The notes: generated from the letters alone by a model not told the origin. A stretch of DNA of 64,000 nt from Lactobacillus sp. ESL0680 (GCF_029392855.1 NZ_CP113945.1:682001-746000), one strand, 5' to 3'; positions 43,348 to 53,549 are shown, counted from the stretch's first letter. Translations and numbers: made by a program.

Positions 43348-43971
43348 ATGGAAATCATCAAGTCCAATCACTATTTAGTAAAGACCGATATTGAATTACT
43401 AGGAAGTTTATTTAATCAGTTGCGGGCAAGCGGCTTAAACGACTTAACAGAGTTAGAAGCCCGATTAGCCCAGTTGCACCTAAACAGCTTTAATGATTTG
43501 ATTAAATATTTCTCAGGTCCTGACTGTAATCCGCAATTAGCGGTAGTTGGCGAGGAATTAATTGACCGTTTGCGCAGTACAGTTCCAGATCGTGAAGCTG
43601 TTTTAACCTCAAGCAATGAGGTGGGAACATATTTAGCTGATAAGCTTGCAGGTCATAAGCAGGAAGAATTATGGGCGATTTATATTGATAATAGTAACCA
43701 TATTATCGCTGAGAAGTGTTTATTTAAGGGAACAATTGATAAGTCAGTGGCTCATCCGCGAGAGATTTTTCGCTGGGGTCTGATCTATGCTTGTGCAGGG
43801 ATGTTTGTTGTTCATAATCATCCTAGTGGCAATTTGGTGCCATCGCAGAGCGATCTTAAGTTAACGCGAATGCTTGATGAGTCTGCAGCCATGTTGCAGA
43901 TCGATTTTTTAGATCATTTTATTGTCGGAAAAAACCAATTTTTGAGTATGCGTGAGCATGAATTGTTTTAA
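43348..43971 (+). CDS. radC: RadC/JAMM-family protein
   Basis: A 207-residue protein of the RadC family (UPF0758). A short helix-hairpin-helix-like N terminus precedes an MPN/JAMM domain with the metal motif H156-N-H158-P-S-G ending in D169. The old link to DNA repair is doubtful; JAMM folds are often metallohydrolases. It is somewhat shorter than typical RadC (about 220-230). Position just before mreBCD is the usual one in Bacillota. GAAGGGAGTG precedes the ATG. Confidence 0.92.
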   Translation: MEIIKSNHYLVKTDIELLGSLFNQLRASGLNDLTELEARLAQLHLNSFNDLIKYFSGPDCNPQLAVVGEELIDRLRSTVPDREAVLTSSNEVGTYLADKLAGHKQEELWAIYIDNSNHIIAEKCLFKGTIDKSVAHPREIFRWGLIYACAGMFVVHNHPSGNLVPSQSDLKLTRMLDESAAMLQIDFLDHFIVGKNQFLSMREHELF

Positions 43972-44017
43972 ATTCGTCTAAAACTTGCAGCGGAATTCTT
44001 TTTTAAACAGTGCTTTG

Positions 44018-44026
44018 TGCTATAAT
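44018..44026 (+). promoter_or_regulatory. Extended -10 promoter of mreB
   Basis: TGCTATAAT, the same element as before valS, lies 43 bases before the mreB start. No good -35 is seen 17 bases upstream. Confidence 0.6.
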
Positions 44027-44068
44027 TATTCAAGATTTAAAGACTGCAATAATTAAGGAGAGATTTTC

Positions 44069-45073
44069 GTGTTTGGATTTGGAGCAAAAAATATTGGTAT
44101 CGATTTGGGTACGGCCAATACACTTGTTTATATGGAAGGTAAGGGGATTGTCCTTAGAGAGCCTTCCGTTGTGGCAAAGAATACCCGGACTGATAAAGTA
44201 ATCGCAGTTGGTTCTGAAGCCAGAGAAATGATTGGTAGAACACCTGCTACAATCGTTGCAATTCGCCCGATGAAAGACGGTGTAATTGCCGATTACGATA
44301 CAACTGCATCAATGCTGAAGTACTTTATTGATAAGACTGTTGGTAATTCCAAGCCATCAGCAATGATTTGTGTGCCATCAGGAGTTACAGAAGTAGAAAA
44401 GCGGGCAGTAATTGATGCTGCACGTGTTGCTGGTGCTCGTGAAGCGTACGTCATTGAAGAACCATTTGCTGCAGCAATCGGTGCTGGTCTTCCAGTAATG
44501 GACCCGACTGGTTCAATGGTTGTTGATATTGGTGGTGGTACTACTGATGTTGCTACGATTTCACTTGGTGGGATTGTTTCATCAACTTCGATTCGTCAAG
44601 CTGGCGACAAGTTCAATTCAGCAATTGTTAATTATGTTCATTCCAACTTTAATTTATTAATTGGTGAAAGAACTGCTGAAGATATTAAGATTCAAATTGG
44701 TTCAGCTTCAGTTGAAAAGGCCAAGGAAATTGAATCAGTTAATATTCGTGGCCGTGATTTGGTAACTGGCTTACCTAAGTCAGTTGATGTTAAGGCAGTT
44801 GACGTTGCTAAGGCAATTCAAGACGTCGTTCAAGATATTATTATTGCGATTAAAGAAACTTTGGAACAAACTTCTCCTGAAATTGCAGCTGATGTAATCG
44901 ATCACGGTATTGTGTTGACCGGTGGTGGTGCTTTACTTAAGAACCTTCCAGATGTTATTTCTGAGGCTACTAAAGTGCCAGTATTTATTGCCCAAGATCC
45001 ACTTGATTGTGTAGCAATTGGTACCGGTGAATCACTTAAAAATATTGAATTAATGCGTAGAAGTCGCAAATAA
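44069..45073 (+). CDS. mreB: Rod-shape-determining actin homologue MreB
   Basis: A 334-residue bacterial actin. It shows [19 protein letters not shown] at the start, [15 protein letters not shown] in the middle and [15 protein letters not shown] near the end. The N terminus MFGFGAK is the short membrane-binding segment. It polymerises on the membrane and steers the elongation complex with MreC, MreD and RodA. GTG 44069 follows AAGGAG at eight bases. It is the first gene of mreBCD but is separated from mreC by a terminator hairpin. A paralogue lies at 6261. Confidence 0.96.
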   Translation: MFGFGAKNIGIDLGTANTLVYMEGKGIVLREPSVVAKNTRTDKVIAVGSEAREMIGRTPATIVAIRPMKDGVIADYDTTASMLKYFIDKTVGNSKPSAMICVPSGVTEVEKRAVIDAARVAGAREAYVIEEPFAAAIGAGLPVMDPTGSMVVDIGGGTTDVATISLGGIVSSTSIRQAGDKFNSAIVNYVHSNFNLLIGERTAEDIKIQIGSASVEKAKEIESVNIRGRDLVTGLPKSVDVKAVDVAKAIQDVVQDIIIAIKETLEQTSPEIAADVIDHGIVLTGGGALLKNLPDVISEATKVPVFIAQDPLDCVAIGTGESLKNIELMRRSRK

Positions 45074-45078
45074 TACTG

Positions 45079-45108
45079 AAGCCGGCTGTTTTTGCCGGCT
45101 TTTCTTTT
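45079..45108 (+). terminator. Hairpin terminator between mreB and mreC
   Basis: AAGCCGGC, loop TGTTTTT, GCCGGCTT and TTCTTTT make a GC-rich 8-bp stem with a T run. No new promoter was found before mreC, so the hairpin probably lowers mreCD expression relative to mreB. Confidence 0.85.
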
Positions 45109-45122
45109 AGGATCAATCCCAT

Positions 45123-45974
45123 ATGAAAAAATTTCTACAGAATAAAAAATTATTAACGGTATGTGTTGTTATTATTGCTATTTTTTCTGTGTTGGGTATC
45201 AGTGTTCATTTACGTAATAAACGCAATACGCCGCTAATCATTCAAAGCTTAGGTAATGATGTTGTAGCAGTCGGGACTAGAGTGGTTGATTTTCCGATCA
45301 GTCTGGTTTCTGGAGGGTTAAGCAACGTCAATGAACTGCTGAATACACAGAATGAAAATAATTATTTAAAGAGTAAGGTAACTGATTTAGATCAGACTAA
45401 AGCACGCAATGAAACCTTAGAAGCTGAAAATAAGCAATTGAAATCAGCCTTGAAGATTAAGGGAACATTGACTGACTATGACTTAATCAATGCCTCAGTT
45501 ATTTCACGGTCGCCTGATAATTGGTCAGATTTATTGGTAATCAATAAGGGAACAACATCTGGATTGCGTAAGAATATGGCCGTGATGAGCGGCGGGGGCG
45601 TAATCGGCAGGATTGTCGAAGTCAGTGCAGCTTCTTCTAAGGTTGAATTAATTACAACTAGCGATAAGGCTGCTAATCGGTTTGCAGTTGAGGCGACAGC
45701 AACTAATGGCAAAAAGGTTCATGGCATTATTACCGTAGTTGGCAATAATTCTTTGGCCTTTACGCAGGCACTTGATAGTAATAAGTTAAAGCAAGGAACC
45801 AAAATTTATACTAGCGGAATGGGCGGCAATTCTCCTAAGGGACTTTTAGTTGGGACAATTGCCCGAACAACTCATGATTCCTTTGGCTTATCCGATTTGA
45901 TTAAAATTACGCCAGCAGGTGAGTTAAATGATCCTTCTGTCGTAACGGTCATCAGGAGAAAGGTGGAAGACTAA
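45123..45974 (+). CDS. mreC: Cell-shape protein MreC
   Basis: A 283-residue bitopic protein: short cytoplasmic N terminus, one membrane helix (about residues 8-27), a coiled coil (about 70-105, ENNYLKSKVTDLDQTKARNE) and an extracytoplasmic beta domain with VISRSPDNWSDLLVINKGT and the GVIGRIVEVS region. MreC activates the RodA-PBP pair in the elongation complex. The ribosome site is weak. Its stop overlaps the mreD start. Confidence 0.95.
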   Translation: MKKFLQNKKLLTVCVVIIAIFSVLGISVHLRNKRNTPLIIQSLGNDVVAVGTRVVDFPISLVSGGLSNVNELLNTQNENNYLKSKVTDLDQTKARNETLEAENKQLKSALKIKGTLTDYDLINASVISRSPDNWSDLLVINKGTTSGLRKNMAVMSGGGVIGRIVEVSAASSKVELITTSDKAANRFAVEATATNGKKVHGIITVVGNNSLAFTQALDSNKLKQGTKIYTSGMGGNSPKGLLVGTIARTTHDSFGLSDLIKITPAGELNDPSVVTVIRRKVED

Positions 45975-46507
45975 TGCGGTCTTGGCGCAAGTTTATTTTG
46001 GCTTTTGCCTTATATGTAGCTTTGGTACTTGACGGCAGTTTGGCATTATTTTTGCATCAATTCATGGCTTACGGTGATGCAGCCTGTTTAATCATGCCAA
46101 TTGGTATAATGCTGATTGCCCTATTTGATGACTTAAATGGTAAAGAAATTTGGTTGGCTTTGGGAGCAGGTATTGTTGCCGATATTTATTTCTTTGGTAT
46201 CATTGGTGCGTATGCGGTTATTTTACCAGTAGTAACTTGGCTCTTGCAGAAATCAGCAAGATTTTTACCGGAAGTCTTTTGGGCAAGATCACTCGCTGTT
46301 TTACTTGGAGTTATTCTTATTTGTGTCTATAATTGGCTGATATTGAATGTTGTTGGCATAATTGCTGTTTCACCTAAGGCGATGCTTTTTAGTTTATTGC
46401 CGACATTAGCTTGGTCGTTTCTTTTTGTGATTTTATCGTATTCAATTTGGGGACGGTTAGCACGCAATTATCCGTTTATGGTTAATTTAGATAATTATCA
46501 ACACTAA
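45974..46507 (+). CDS. mreD: Cell-shape protein MreD
   Basis: A 177-residue integral membrane protein with about five hydrophobic segments, the standard MreD size and topology. It works with MreC in the elongation complex. The ATG overlaps the mreC stop (TAATG) with AGGAGAAAGGTGG upstream, so the two are coupled. A terminator follows at once. Confidence 0.93.
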   Translation: MRSWRKFILAFALYVALVLDGSLALFLHQFMAYGDAACLIMPIGIMLIALFDDLNGKEIWLALGAGIVADIYFFGIIGAYAVILPVVTWLLQKSARFLPEVFWARSLAVLLGVILICVYNWLILNVVGIIAVSPKAMLFSLLPTLAWSFLFVILSYSIWGRLARNYPFMVNLDNYQH

Positions 46508-46541
46508 AAAAGCGTGAGAAAATTCTCACGCTTTTGTTTTT
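46508..46541. terminator. Bidirectional terminator after mreD
   Basis: AAAAGCGTGAGAA pairs with TTCTCACGCTTTT, with T runs on both strands. It serves mreD on plus and the DUF4044 gene on minus. Confidence 0.92.
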
Positions 46542-46677
46542 AACCGAATGTACCGTTGTTAACCAATACGATTGCTACTTGAGCAACGATTGCTGCTAAA
46601 GTGATGAATGCCATCAGCCATGCCATTATAATAGTTAACTTTTGAAATCCTGATTTTTTCTTCTTTCTCCGTGCCAT
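46540..46677 (-). CDS. DUF4044 small membrane protein
   Basis: A 45-residue protein beginning MARRKKKKSGFQK, with one membrane helix (about residues 16-40). It matches the DUF4044 family of very short Lactobacillales proteins with a basic head and one helix, function unknown. ATG 46677 follows AGGAGG at ideal spacing; an upstream ATG (46731) in the same frame lies in the promoter. It has its own promoter and ends in the shared terminator. It is easily missed because of its size. Confidence 0.78.
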   Translation of the reverse strand: MARRKKKKSGFQKLTIIMAWLMAFITLAAIVAQVAIVLVNNGTFG

Positions 46678-46702
46678 TGGTTGACCTCCTTGTTTGAACA
46701 AT

Positions 46703-46731
46703 ATTTTATTCTTATTAGGAGTTTTTTTCAA
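46703..46731 (-). promoter_or_regulatory. Promoter of the DUF4044 gene
   Basis: On the minus strand TTGAAA (46726-46731), a 17-base spacer and TAAAAT (46703-46708). The start is expected about 20 bases before the start codon. Confidence 0.6.
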
Positions 46732-46769
46732 TTACGTAGTAAGATAAAATAAGTAATGGAGGAATTATC

Positions 46770-47096
46770 ATGCTTTTTGTCTTTTTATTGCCGCTTGCTG
46801 GTTTGGCTTTAGCGTTTGTCCTGAACAGATTTTTCCCTAAGGCACAATTTCGCGGTTATGATGTCTTGCCACTCTTTTTGATTTTGGCATGTTATTTTAT
46901 TACAAAGGTAGAAAAAAGACCTAGTTTTCTGCCATACGGCTTTTTTGTCTTCTTTATTTTGGTAATTATTGTTGCCGTTAGTGAGGCAATTAAAAATAAA
47001 AACATTTCACTTGGAAAAACACTATACCAAATTTGGAATTATTTAACCGTTTGCAGTATTTTTTGGTATCTCGGTTTGCTGGTAATGATGATTTAA
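46770..47096 (+). CDS. DUF3397 family membrane protein
   Basis: A 108-residue protein with four hydrophobic segments (about residues 2-20, 31-46, 53-73, 87-107). Size, topology and position just before mraZ match the DUF3397 family of Lactobacillales and Bacillales. Its function is unknown. GGAGGAATTATC precedes the ATG. A terminator separates it from the dcw cluster. Confidence 0.75.
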   Translation: MLFVFLLPLAGLALAFVLNRFFPKAQFRGYDVLPLFLILACYFITKVEKRPSFLPYGFFVFFILVIIVAVSEAIKNKNISLGKTLYQIWNYLTVCSIFWYLGLLVMMI

Positions 47097-47128
47097 TCCC
47101 CACTAATTTTTAAAAATTAATATCTGAT

Positions 47129-47165
47129 AAAAAGGCTAGAATTCAATGGATTTTAGCCTTTTTTT
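47129..47165 (+). terminator. Terminator before the dcw cluster
   Basis: AAAAAGGCTA and TAGCCTTTTT pair around a loop that can pair partly (AAT/ATT); T residues follow. Confidence 0.85.
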
Positions 47166-47203
47166 GCTTAAAATTAATTTAATAATTAAATAACGGACTT
47201 TTT

Positions 47204-47238
47204 TGGGGAAATTGTGGTAGAAAGTGGTGAAGTGTGGT
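47204..47238 (+). promoter_or_regulatory. MraZ-type operator: 10-bp phased TGG boxes
   Basis: GTGGT occurs at 47214, 47224 and 47234, exactly 10 bases apart, preceded by TTGGGG at 47203-47208. In E. coli MraZ represses its own operon by binding TGGGN repeats with the same 10-bp period. The array lies 29 bases before the mraZ ATG, so autoregulation of the cluster is likely. The promoter itself is unclear; TTGCTT-17-TAAATA at 47164-47192 is one option. Confidence 0.7.
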
Positions 47239-47266
47239 AAATTATTCATTGGAAGGGGGCTAGACC

Positions 47267-47698
47267 ATGTTCATGGGTGAATATCATCACAATCTTGACA
47301 GCAAAGGGCGGCTAATTATACCGGCTCGCTTGCGGGAACAGATTGGTGAGAAAATGGTATTCACTCGCGGAATGGAAGGCTGTATTTTCGGCTATACCAC
47401 CGAGGCATGGCAGAAAATGGAAGCCAAGTTAGCGCAACTTCCGTTGACTAAGAGAAATGCGCGTAGTTTTACGCGTTTGTTTTACTCTGGTGCGATGGAA
47501 TGCGAATTCGATAAGCAGGGGCGTGTCAATCTGACCACAACATTGAAGAAGCACGCAAACCTGACTAAAGAATGTGTCATCGTTGGCGTTTCTGACCGAA
47601 TTGAAATTTGGTCTCAGGAGCGCTGGGAAAACTTCAGTGATGAAGCGAACGAAAATTATGATGATATTGCAGAAGATTTGGACGATATTGAACTATAA
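47267..47698 (+). CDS. mraZ: Transcriptional regulator MraZ
   Basis: A 143-residue protein of two AbrB-like halves. Each half carries the DXXXR signature: NLDSKGRLIIPARLRE near the N terminus and EFDKQGRVNLTTTLKK near residues 87-102. MraZ forms rings and binds repeats upstream of the dcw cluster, usually as a repressor. ATG 47267 follows GAAGGGGG. It is the first gene of the cluster, three bases before rsmH. Confidence 0.96.
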   Translation: MFMGEYHHNLDSKGRLIIPARLREQIGEKMVFTRGMEGCIFGYTTEAWQKMEAKLAQLPLTKRNARSFTRLFYSGAMECEFDKQGRVNLTTTLKKHANLTKECVIVGVSDRIEIWSQERWENFSDEANENYDDIAEDLDDIEL

Positions 47699-47701
47699 AT
47701 T

Positions 47702-48649
47702 ATGGAATTCAAACACACCAGTGTACTCTTACACGAAACAATAGATAATTTAAAACCAAAAAACGATGGTCTTTATGTAGATGCAACTTTTGGCGGTGGC
47801 GGACACGCGAGCTACCTGTTAAGTAAGCTTGAACGTGGAACATTGATTGGTTTTGATCAAGATGAATACGCAATAAAATCGGCTAAGTTAAACTTTACTG
47901 ATTTATTGCAGGCTAACAGTAATCCTAGGTTAGAGTTAGTTCACGACAATTTCAGTCATTTGCAAAAGAACCTGGTTGAGCTGGGTTATACAGATGGCAT
48001 TGACGGAATTTACTATGATTTAGGTGTCTCTTCACCTCAATTTGATCAAGCAGGACGCGGCTTTTCATACCGCTTTGATGCTCGATTAGATATGCGGATG
48101 GATCAAAGCCAGACCCTTGATGCTTACCAATTAGTGAACAATTCAAGTCAAAAGGACTTGGCAGCTATCTTGTACAAATATGGCGATGAAAAATTTTCAC
48201 GTCAAATTGCCCGTAAAATCGTTGAAAGAAGACAAATTAAGCCAGTTGAAACAACATTTGAATTGGTGGATTTGATTAAGGAAGCAATCCCGGCATATGC
48301 AAGACGAACGGGAGGACATCCAGCTAAAAAGACTTTTCAGGCACTACGTGTGGCTGTTAATCATGAGCTTGATGTTCTTAGAGAATCACTAGAGGAAGCC
48401 ATTAAACTTTTGAAGCCTAATGGCAGAATTAGTGTAATTACCTTTCAGTCTGACGAAGACAAGATCGTTAAAAATATCTTTAAAAAATATTCTGAGGTTG
48501 AGGTACCGCGCGGAATGCCAATGATACCAGACAGTATGAAGCCAACGCTTCGTTTGGTTAATCGCAAGCCGATCGTTGCCTCAGATAAAGAGTTAGATGA
48601 CAATAACCGCTCACACAGTGCAAAATTGCGAGTTGCGGAAAAATTGTAA
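47702..48649 (+). CDS. rsmH: 16S rRNA m4C1402 methyltransferase RsmH
   Basis: A 315-residue SAM-dependent enzyme that N4-methylates C1402 of 16S rRNA. It opens with the family motif [13 protein letters not shown], then the SAM-binding [15 protein letters not shown]. The conserved [19 protein letters not shown] and [11 protein letters not shown] follow. It is the standard second gene of the cluster (old name mraW). Confidence 0.97.
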   Translation: MEFKHTSVLLHETIDNLKPKNDGLYVDATFGGGGHASYLLSKLERGTLIGFDQDEYAIKSAKLNFTDLLQANSNPRLELVHDNFSHLQKNLVELGYTDGIDGIYYDLGVSSPQFDQAGRGFSYRFDARLDMRMDQSQTLDAYQLVNNSSQKDLAAILYKYGDEKFSRQIARKIVERRQIKPVETTFELVDLIKEAIPAYARRTGGHPAKKTFQALRVAVNHELDVLRESLEEAIKLLKPNGRISVITFQSDEDKIVKNIFKKYSEVEVPRGMPMIPDSMKPTLRLVNRKPIVASDKELDDNNRSHSAKLRVAEKL

Positions 48650-48661
48650 AGAGGAAAAAAG

Positions 48662-49024
48662 ATGGCTGATAATTTAGCGAGAAAAATAGAGTTTAATCCT
48701 AATAAGCAAACGGAAACAGAAACTCAGCAGCGAATGGTGCTTGACCACCGCCGCGTTACTTGGTCTGCTTTTGAAAAATCTCTGCTTGTATTGGGAACCT
48801 TAATAACTTTAGGTCTGATGACCCTGTTAGTTTCTTCTAGTATTTCTGCTACTTCAGCTCAACATGAACTCACCAACGTGCAACAGTCAGTTGCTAAGAA
48901 ACAAAGTCAAGTAAGTGATTTACATCAAGAAATAGGTGAGTTAACTTCAAGTGCGCGGATGAATAAGATCGCGCGCAGTAAGGGATTAACTCTGATTGAA
49001 AAGAATATTAGGACTATTCACTAA
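48662..49024 (+). CDS. ftsL: Cell division protein FtsL
   Basis: A 120-residue bitopic protein: basic cytoplasmic N terminus, one helix (about residues 39-59, SLLVLGTLITLGLMTLLVSS), and an extracellular coiled coil with ARMNKIARSKGLTLIEKNI at the end. FtsL forms the DivIB-DivIC-FtsL complex that activates septal synthesis. GAGGAAA precedes the ATG; the stop overlaps the pbpB start. Confidence 0.92.
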   Translation: MADNLARKIEFNPNKQTETETQQRMVLDHRRVTWSAFEKSLLVLGTLITLGLMTLLVSSSISATSAQHELTNVQQSVAKKQSQVSDLHQEIGELTSSARMNKIARSKGLTLIEKNIRTIH

Positions 49025-51189
49025 TGAAAAAACGCATTAGTAATTTAAGATTACAAAAATCCAAAGCCCACAGCTACCGCTTCACAGTAGGGAGATTTCT
49101 CCAAGTAGCTGTAGCTTTGGTTTTTCTTGTATTTACAGGTAGATTTTTATATATTGGTATCTCGCAGAAGGTTAGTGGTGAGAATTTAAGCCAGCGTACA
49201 GAGCAATTATATAAGCGCAATGAGGTATTAAAGGCCAATCGCGGCACAATTTATGATCGTAATGGCCTGGCGGTTGCTCAAGACTCACATTTATATACTG
49301 TGTATGCGATTTTGGATAAGACTTCGATTAATTATCACAATAAGCCTGAATATGTAGTTAATAAAGAAAAAACGGCAGAAAAATTAGCTAAGGTTTTGCC
49401 ACTTTCGGCGGACACAATTTTGCATTATCTAAATCCTGCTCATACAGCTTTTCAAGTGCAATTTGGCGCTGCAGGCAGCGGTTTAACTAAAGAAGATAAA
49501 AGTAAAATTGAGCAGATGAAGCTGCCAGGGATTAAATTCTTTGAGACGCCGGCGCGGCTGTATCCTAATGGTAACTTTGCTTCGCACGTTGTTGGGATTG
49601 CAACGCCAAAATATAATAAGAAAACGAACTCAGAAAATCTGACGGGTACAATGGGCTTGGAAGCTTGGTATGATGACTTGTTGACTGGTAAAGATGGGTA
49701 CCGGATTTCGTCAGTTGATGCTTCTAATTACCAAACGCCGAATAGTACACAGGATTATCAGGCACCCAAAAATGGTGATAATCTTTACTTAACGATTGAT
49801 TCGCAGCTGCAGGATTACTTGGAAGATCGTTTAACTTATGTGCAGAAGACTTATAATCCTGTTTCAATGACAGCAGTTGTTGAAGATATGAAAACGGGTA
49901 AGGTGCTTGCTGCGTCACAGCGGCCAACGTTTAATCCGCAGACTAAGAAGGGAATGTCCAAGTCATATCGCGATATTTTGGTTCAAGATACATATGAGCC
50001 TGGGTCAGTTTTCAAGGTCTTGACCTTGTCGGCCGCAGTTAATAGTGGTAATTATCATCCGTATCAGTACTATAATTCTGGATCAGTTACTGTTAGTGGG
50101 TCGACAATTCACGACTGGCAAACTTCTGGTTGGGGCAGCATTCCGTTTTCACAAGCCTTTCCGCGCTCAAGTAATACGGGATTTGTTCATATTGAACAGC
50201 AGATGGGTGCCAAAACTTGGCGTAAATATTTGCGCAAGTTCCATATTGGGCAAAAGACGGGCGTCACTCTACCAGGTGAACAAGTGGGACTATTAGCCTT
50301 CAAGTCGCCGATCGATCAAGCAGTAACTAGCTTTGGCCAAGGGGTCAATGTTAATGTGATGCAAATGATGCAGGCATTTAGCAGTTTGGCAAATGATGGT
50401 CAAATGGTAAAGCCGCAATTTGTTGAAAAAGTAACGAACCCTGATGGTAAGACAATTACTGGTTACCAAATTAAAAATGTGGGTCAGCCCGTGTATTCTG
50501 CAGCGACAGCCAAAACAGTCTTAGCCAATATGCGGCGAGTACTTAACAAACGAATTGGTACGGGTTATGCATACAAGATGGATAATGCAAGTATTGCTGT
50601 CAAAACGGGGACAGCCCAGATTGCTAATCCTAAAGGCGGTGGCTACTTAAAGGGCGACAGCAACTATACTTTTTCAGTCGTTGGTGTCACCCCAGCCAAG
50701 CACCCACGTTACTGCATTTATATCACATTGAAGCAGCCACGGCAGATGAGTAAACCAGCAGAAACTATTTTGTCATCAATTTTCAAGCCAATGATGCGGC
50801 AAATTATCTTAATGGCAAAAAACGATCAAGATAATTCAACCGTAGTTAAAGTTCCCGATTTGAAAGGTCTTACTTATTCGGCTGCTGAGCAGGAAGTACA
50901 ACGAGTAGGCTTGAGAATTGTTAAAATTGGTACAGGTGATAAAATTACTGCTCAGTCATATGCTAAGGGGCAAAAAGAACAGTCTGGCAAGCGAATGTTT
51001 GTTTTGACTTCAGGCAAGATTGTCTGTCCGGATATGAAAGGCTGGACACTAGATGATTTACGGCAATTTGCGGAATTAACTGGTGTTAAGCTGAAGATCT
51101 CAGGTAGTGGTACTGTCGATAAGCAGAGCATTGCCCCCAAGACCAAGCTCAAGTCCAAAACCAAAATTGTAATTAATTTAAAGGAGTAA
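49024..51189 (+). CDS. pbpB: Septal class B penicillin-binding protein (PBP2B) with two PASTA domains
   Basis: A 721-residue septal transpeptidase. One membrane helix (about 25-45) is followed by a dimerisation domain and the penicillin-binding domain: S328 of SVFK, SSN at 382-384 and KTG at 527-529. Two PASTA domains end the protein (from about 605, [18 protein letters not shown], and from about 665, [18 protein letters not shown]). It cross-links peptidoglycan at the septum with FtsW. All catalytic residues are present. Confidence 0.96.
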   Translation: MKKRISNLRLQKSKAHSYRFTVGRFLQVAVALVFLVFTGRFLYIGISQKVSGENLSQRTEQLYKRNEVLKANRGTIYDRNGLAVAQDSHLYTVYAILDKTSINYHNKPEYVVNKEKTAEKLAKVLPLSADTILHYLNPAHTAFQVQFGAAGSGLTKEDKSKIEQMKLPGIKFFETPARLYPNGNFASHVVGIATPKYNKKTNSENLTGTMGLEAWYDDLLTGKDGYRISSVDASNYQTPNSTQDYQAPKNGDNLYLTIDSQLQDYLEDRLTYVQKTYNPVSMTAVVEDMKTGKVLAASQRPTFNPQTKKGMSKSYRDILVQDTYEPGSVFKVLTLSAAVNSGNYHPYQYYNSGSVTVSGSTIHDWQTSGWGSIPFSQAFPRSSNTGFVHIEQQMGAKTWRKYLRKFHIGQKTGVTLPGEQVGLLAFKSPIDQAVTSFGQGVNVNVMQMMQAFSSLANDGQMVKPQFVEKVTNPDGKTITGYQIKNVGQPVYSAATAKTVLANMRRVLNKRIGTGYAYKMDNASIAVKTGTAQIANPKGGGYLKGDSNYTFSVVGVTPAKHPRYCIYITLKQPRQMSKPAETILSSIFKPMMRQIILMAKNDQDNSTVVKVPDLKGLTYSAAEQEVQRVGLRIVKIGTGDKITAQSYAKGQKEQSGKRMFVLTSGKIVCPDMKGWTLDDLRQFAELTGVKLKISGSGTVDKQSIAPKTKLKSKTKIVINLKE

Positions 51190-51196
51190 ACACAAT

Positions 51197-52159
51197 ATGC
51201 TCATTACTAGCATCATTGCATTAGTCAGTTCATTAGTTTTAACGGCAATCTTTTTGCCGTGGATGATTATTTTTATGCGGTCACACCACGAGGGTCAAGA
51301 AATTCGTGATGAGGGTCCAAAATGGCACCAGAAAAAATCGGGTACCCCAACAATGGGTGGCGTTATTTTTGTCTTAGCAGCAGCCATTTCTTCAATCTGG
51401 GTTGCGGCTTGGCAGCATAGCATTAATAAAACCATTTGGATTTTAGTCATCAGCCTTTTAGGCTATGGCATTATCGGCTTTTTGGATGACGGCATTAAGC
51501 TCTTTTATAAGCGTAATCTAGGTTTGCGGGCATGGCAAAAATTGTTGTTACAAATTTTGATTGCCGTAGTTATTGTTTGGATTGCCGCAACAGATAACTT
51601 TAAATTTAATTTGTTTATTCCGTTCTTTGGCGTCATTACCAATGTGATTTTGTTTACGCTGTTTGTCATTTTTTGGTTGGTTGGCTTCTCTAATGCGGTT
51701 AACCTTTCGGATGGTCTTGATGGTCTAGCAACAGGACTATCAATAGTTGCTTACGGCACGTATGCTTATCTTGCCTTTAAGCAGAAGAACTTTGCTATTT
51801 TGATTTTCTGTATGAGTGTAATTGGCGGCTTGATTTCGTTCTTTATTTTCAATCATAAGCCCGCTAAAATTTTCATGGGTGATGCCGGTTCACTTGCCTT
51901 GGGCGGCGGACTTGCTGCCGTCAGCGTCTTTTTAAATAGACCATGGTCGCTGCTTTTAGTTGGTATTGTGTTTGTTTGTGAAACTGCCAGCGTTATTTTG
52001 CAGGTAATTTCGTTTCAAACAACGGGAAAACGAATTTTTAAGATGACACCTGTCCACCATCATTTTGAAATGTTAGGTTGGTCAGAATGGAAAGTCGATA
52101 CTGTTTTCTGGCTGGTAGGACTAATCGGCAGTATTTTGTATTTAGTAATCTGGGGTTAA
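51197..52159 (+). CDS. mraY: Phospho-MurNAc-pentapeptide transferase MraY
   Basis: A 320-residue membrane enzyme with about ten helices that transfers phospho-MurNAc-pentapeptide to undecaprenyl phosphate, giving lipid I. Hallmarks are [13 protein letters not shown] near residue 45, [16 protein letters not shown], the [10 protein letters not shown] loop and the [15 protein letters not shown] motif with the histidine triad. It sits between pbpB and murD as usual. Confidence 0.97.
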   Translation: MLITSIIALVSSLVLTAIFLPWMIIFMRSHHEGQEIRDEGPKWHQKKSGTPTMGGVIFVLAAAISSIWVAAWQHSINKTIWILVISLLGYGIIGFLDDGIKLFYKRNLGLRAWQKLLLQILIAVVIVWIAATDNFKFNLFIPFFGVITNVILFTLFVIFWLVGFSNAVNLSDGLDGLATGLSIVAYGTYAYLAFKQKNFAILIFCMSVIGGLISFFIFNHKPAKIFMGDAGSLALGGGLAAVSVFLNRPWSLLLVGIVFVCETASVILQVISFQTTGKRIFKMTPVHHHFEMLGWSEWKVDTVFWLVGLIGSILYLVIWG

Positions 52160-52169
52160 GATAGTAAAA

Positions 52170-53549
52170 ATGAAACAGATTGACACGTATAAGAATAAAA
52201 ACATTTTGGTTTTAGGCCTTGGGAAGAGCGGTTTTGCAGTAAGTACGTTATTGCTTAAACTTGGTGCAAAGCTGACTTTGAATGACAAGACAGACTTAGA
52301 CCAAGATGAACATGCACAGGAATTGGAGAAGATGGGGGTTCGGGTAATTGGCGGCCATCATCCAACTGAATTGTTTGACCAAGAACACTTTGATTATTTG
52401 GTTAAAAATCCGGGTATTCCATACGAAAATCCGATGGTTCAAAAAGCAGCCGAATTAGAAGTACCAATTATTACAGAGCCCGAAATTGCATTAAGTGTCA
52501 GTGAAGCACCGTATGTCTGTGTTACTGGATCAAATGGTAAAACAACAACAGTAATGCTGACGCAGCAAATTTTGGATCATCATTTAACTAAAAATGGTCA
52601 TCATGCCTATGCCGTAGGTAATATTGGCGTACCGATTTCTGAGGTAGTCACTAAGGCAACTAAAGATGATATTCTCGTCGTTGAAATGTCTAGCTTTCAA
52701 TTATTGGGTGTAACCGACATTGATCCACGCGTAGCAGCGGTCGTTGATATTTATCATAATGTCCACCTGGATTATCATAAAACCTTTGCCAATTATGTTA
52801 GTGCCAAACTGAACGTTACAAGAACCCAGTCTGCTGCTAATTACTTTGTTGCTAATTTGGATCAACCAGAGATTTTGGCACAAGAAAAAGCAATTACTAA
52901 AGCCCATATTCAAACTTTTTCGGAGACTGACCGGACTGCTGATTATTTTATTGCTAACGGCTATTTACAGAGCCAGACAGATAAGATTATTAAAACAAGT
53001 GAAATGAAGTTGCCAGGGATCCACAATCAGCAAAATGCTCTGGTTGCAATTGCGATTAGCAAGTTAATGGGTGCAGATGATGAAGACATTCAGGATGTCT
53101 TAACAACTTTCACTGGTGCTAAACACCGTCTGCAATATGTGATGACTTTGGATGACCGTAAAATTTACAACGATTCTAAGTCAACTAATATTGAAGCTGC
53201 AACGGTCGCAATTCCATCATTTACGGAACCAGAGGTTTTGATTGCCGGTGGCCTTGACCGTGGCTTTACCTTTGATTCGTTAGTGCCGCTATTTAAAAAG
53301 CATGTCAAAGCAATCGTGCTTTATGGCGAAACGCGGTATTTATTAGCTGATGCCGCTCGCAAGGCTGGTATTAAGCAGATTGTAATTGAAAACACCTTGC
53401 AAGAAGCGGTTCCTAAGGCATATGAACTGACTGCTGCTGGCGATGTTTTACTGTTTTCACCTGCATGTGCTTCTTGGGATCAATTTAGAACCTTTGAAGA
53501 GCGCGGCGATTACTTTATTAAGTTTGTTAAGGATTTAAAGACAAAATAA
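52170..53549 (+). CDS. murD: UDP-MurNAc-L-Ala:D-Glu ligase MurD
   Basis: A 459-residue ATP-dependent ligase that adds D-glutamate to UDP-MurNAc-L-alanine. The N-terminal Rossmann domain has LVLGLGKSGFAV, the central domain has the P-loop VTGSNGKTTT near residues 117-126, and the C-terminal domain has NDSKSTNIEA and FSPACASWDQF. Ribosome site weak; it lies 10 bases after mraY. Confidence 0.97.
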   Translation: MKQIDTYKNKNILVLGLGKSGFAVSTLLLKLGAKLTLNDKTDLDQDEHAQELEKMGVRVIGGHHPTELFDQEHFDYLVKNPGIPYENPMVQKAAELEVPIITEPEIALSVSEAPYVCVTGSNGKTTTVMLTQQILDHHLTKNGHHAYAVGNIGVPISEVVTKATKDDILVVEMSSFQLLGVTDIDPRVAAVVDIYHNVHLDYHKTFANYVSAKLNVTRTQSAANYFVANLDQPEILAQEKAITKAHIQTFSETDRTADYFIANGYLQSQTDKIIKTSEMKLPGIHNQQNALVAIAISKLMGADDEDIQDVLTTFTGAKHRLQYVMTLDDRKIYNDSKSTNIEAATVAIPSFTEPEVLIAGGLDRGFTFDSLVPLFKKHVKAIVLYGETRYLLADAARKAGIKQIVIENTLQEAVPKAYELTAAGDVLLFSPACASWDQFRTFEERGDYFIKFVKDLKTK

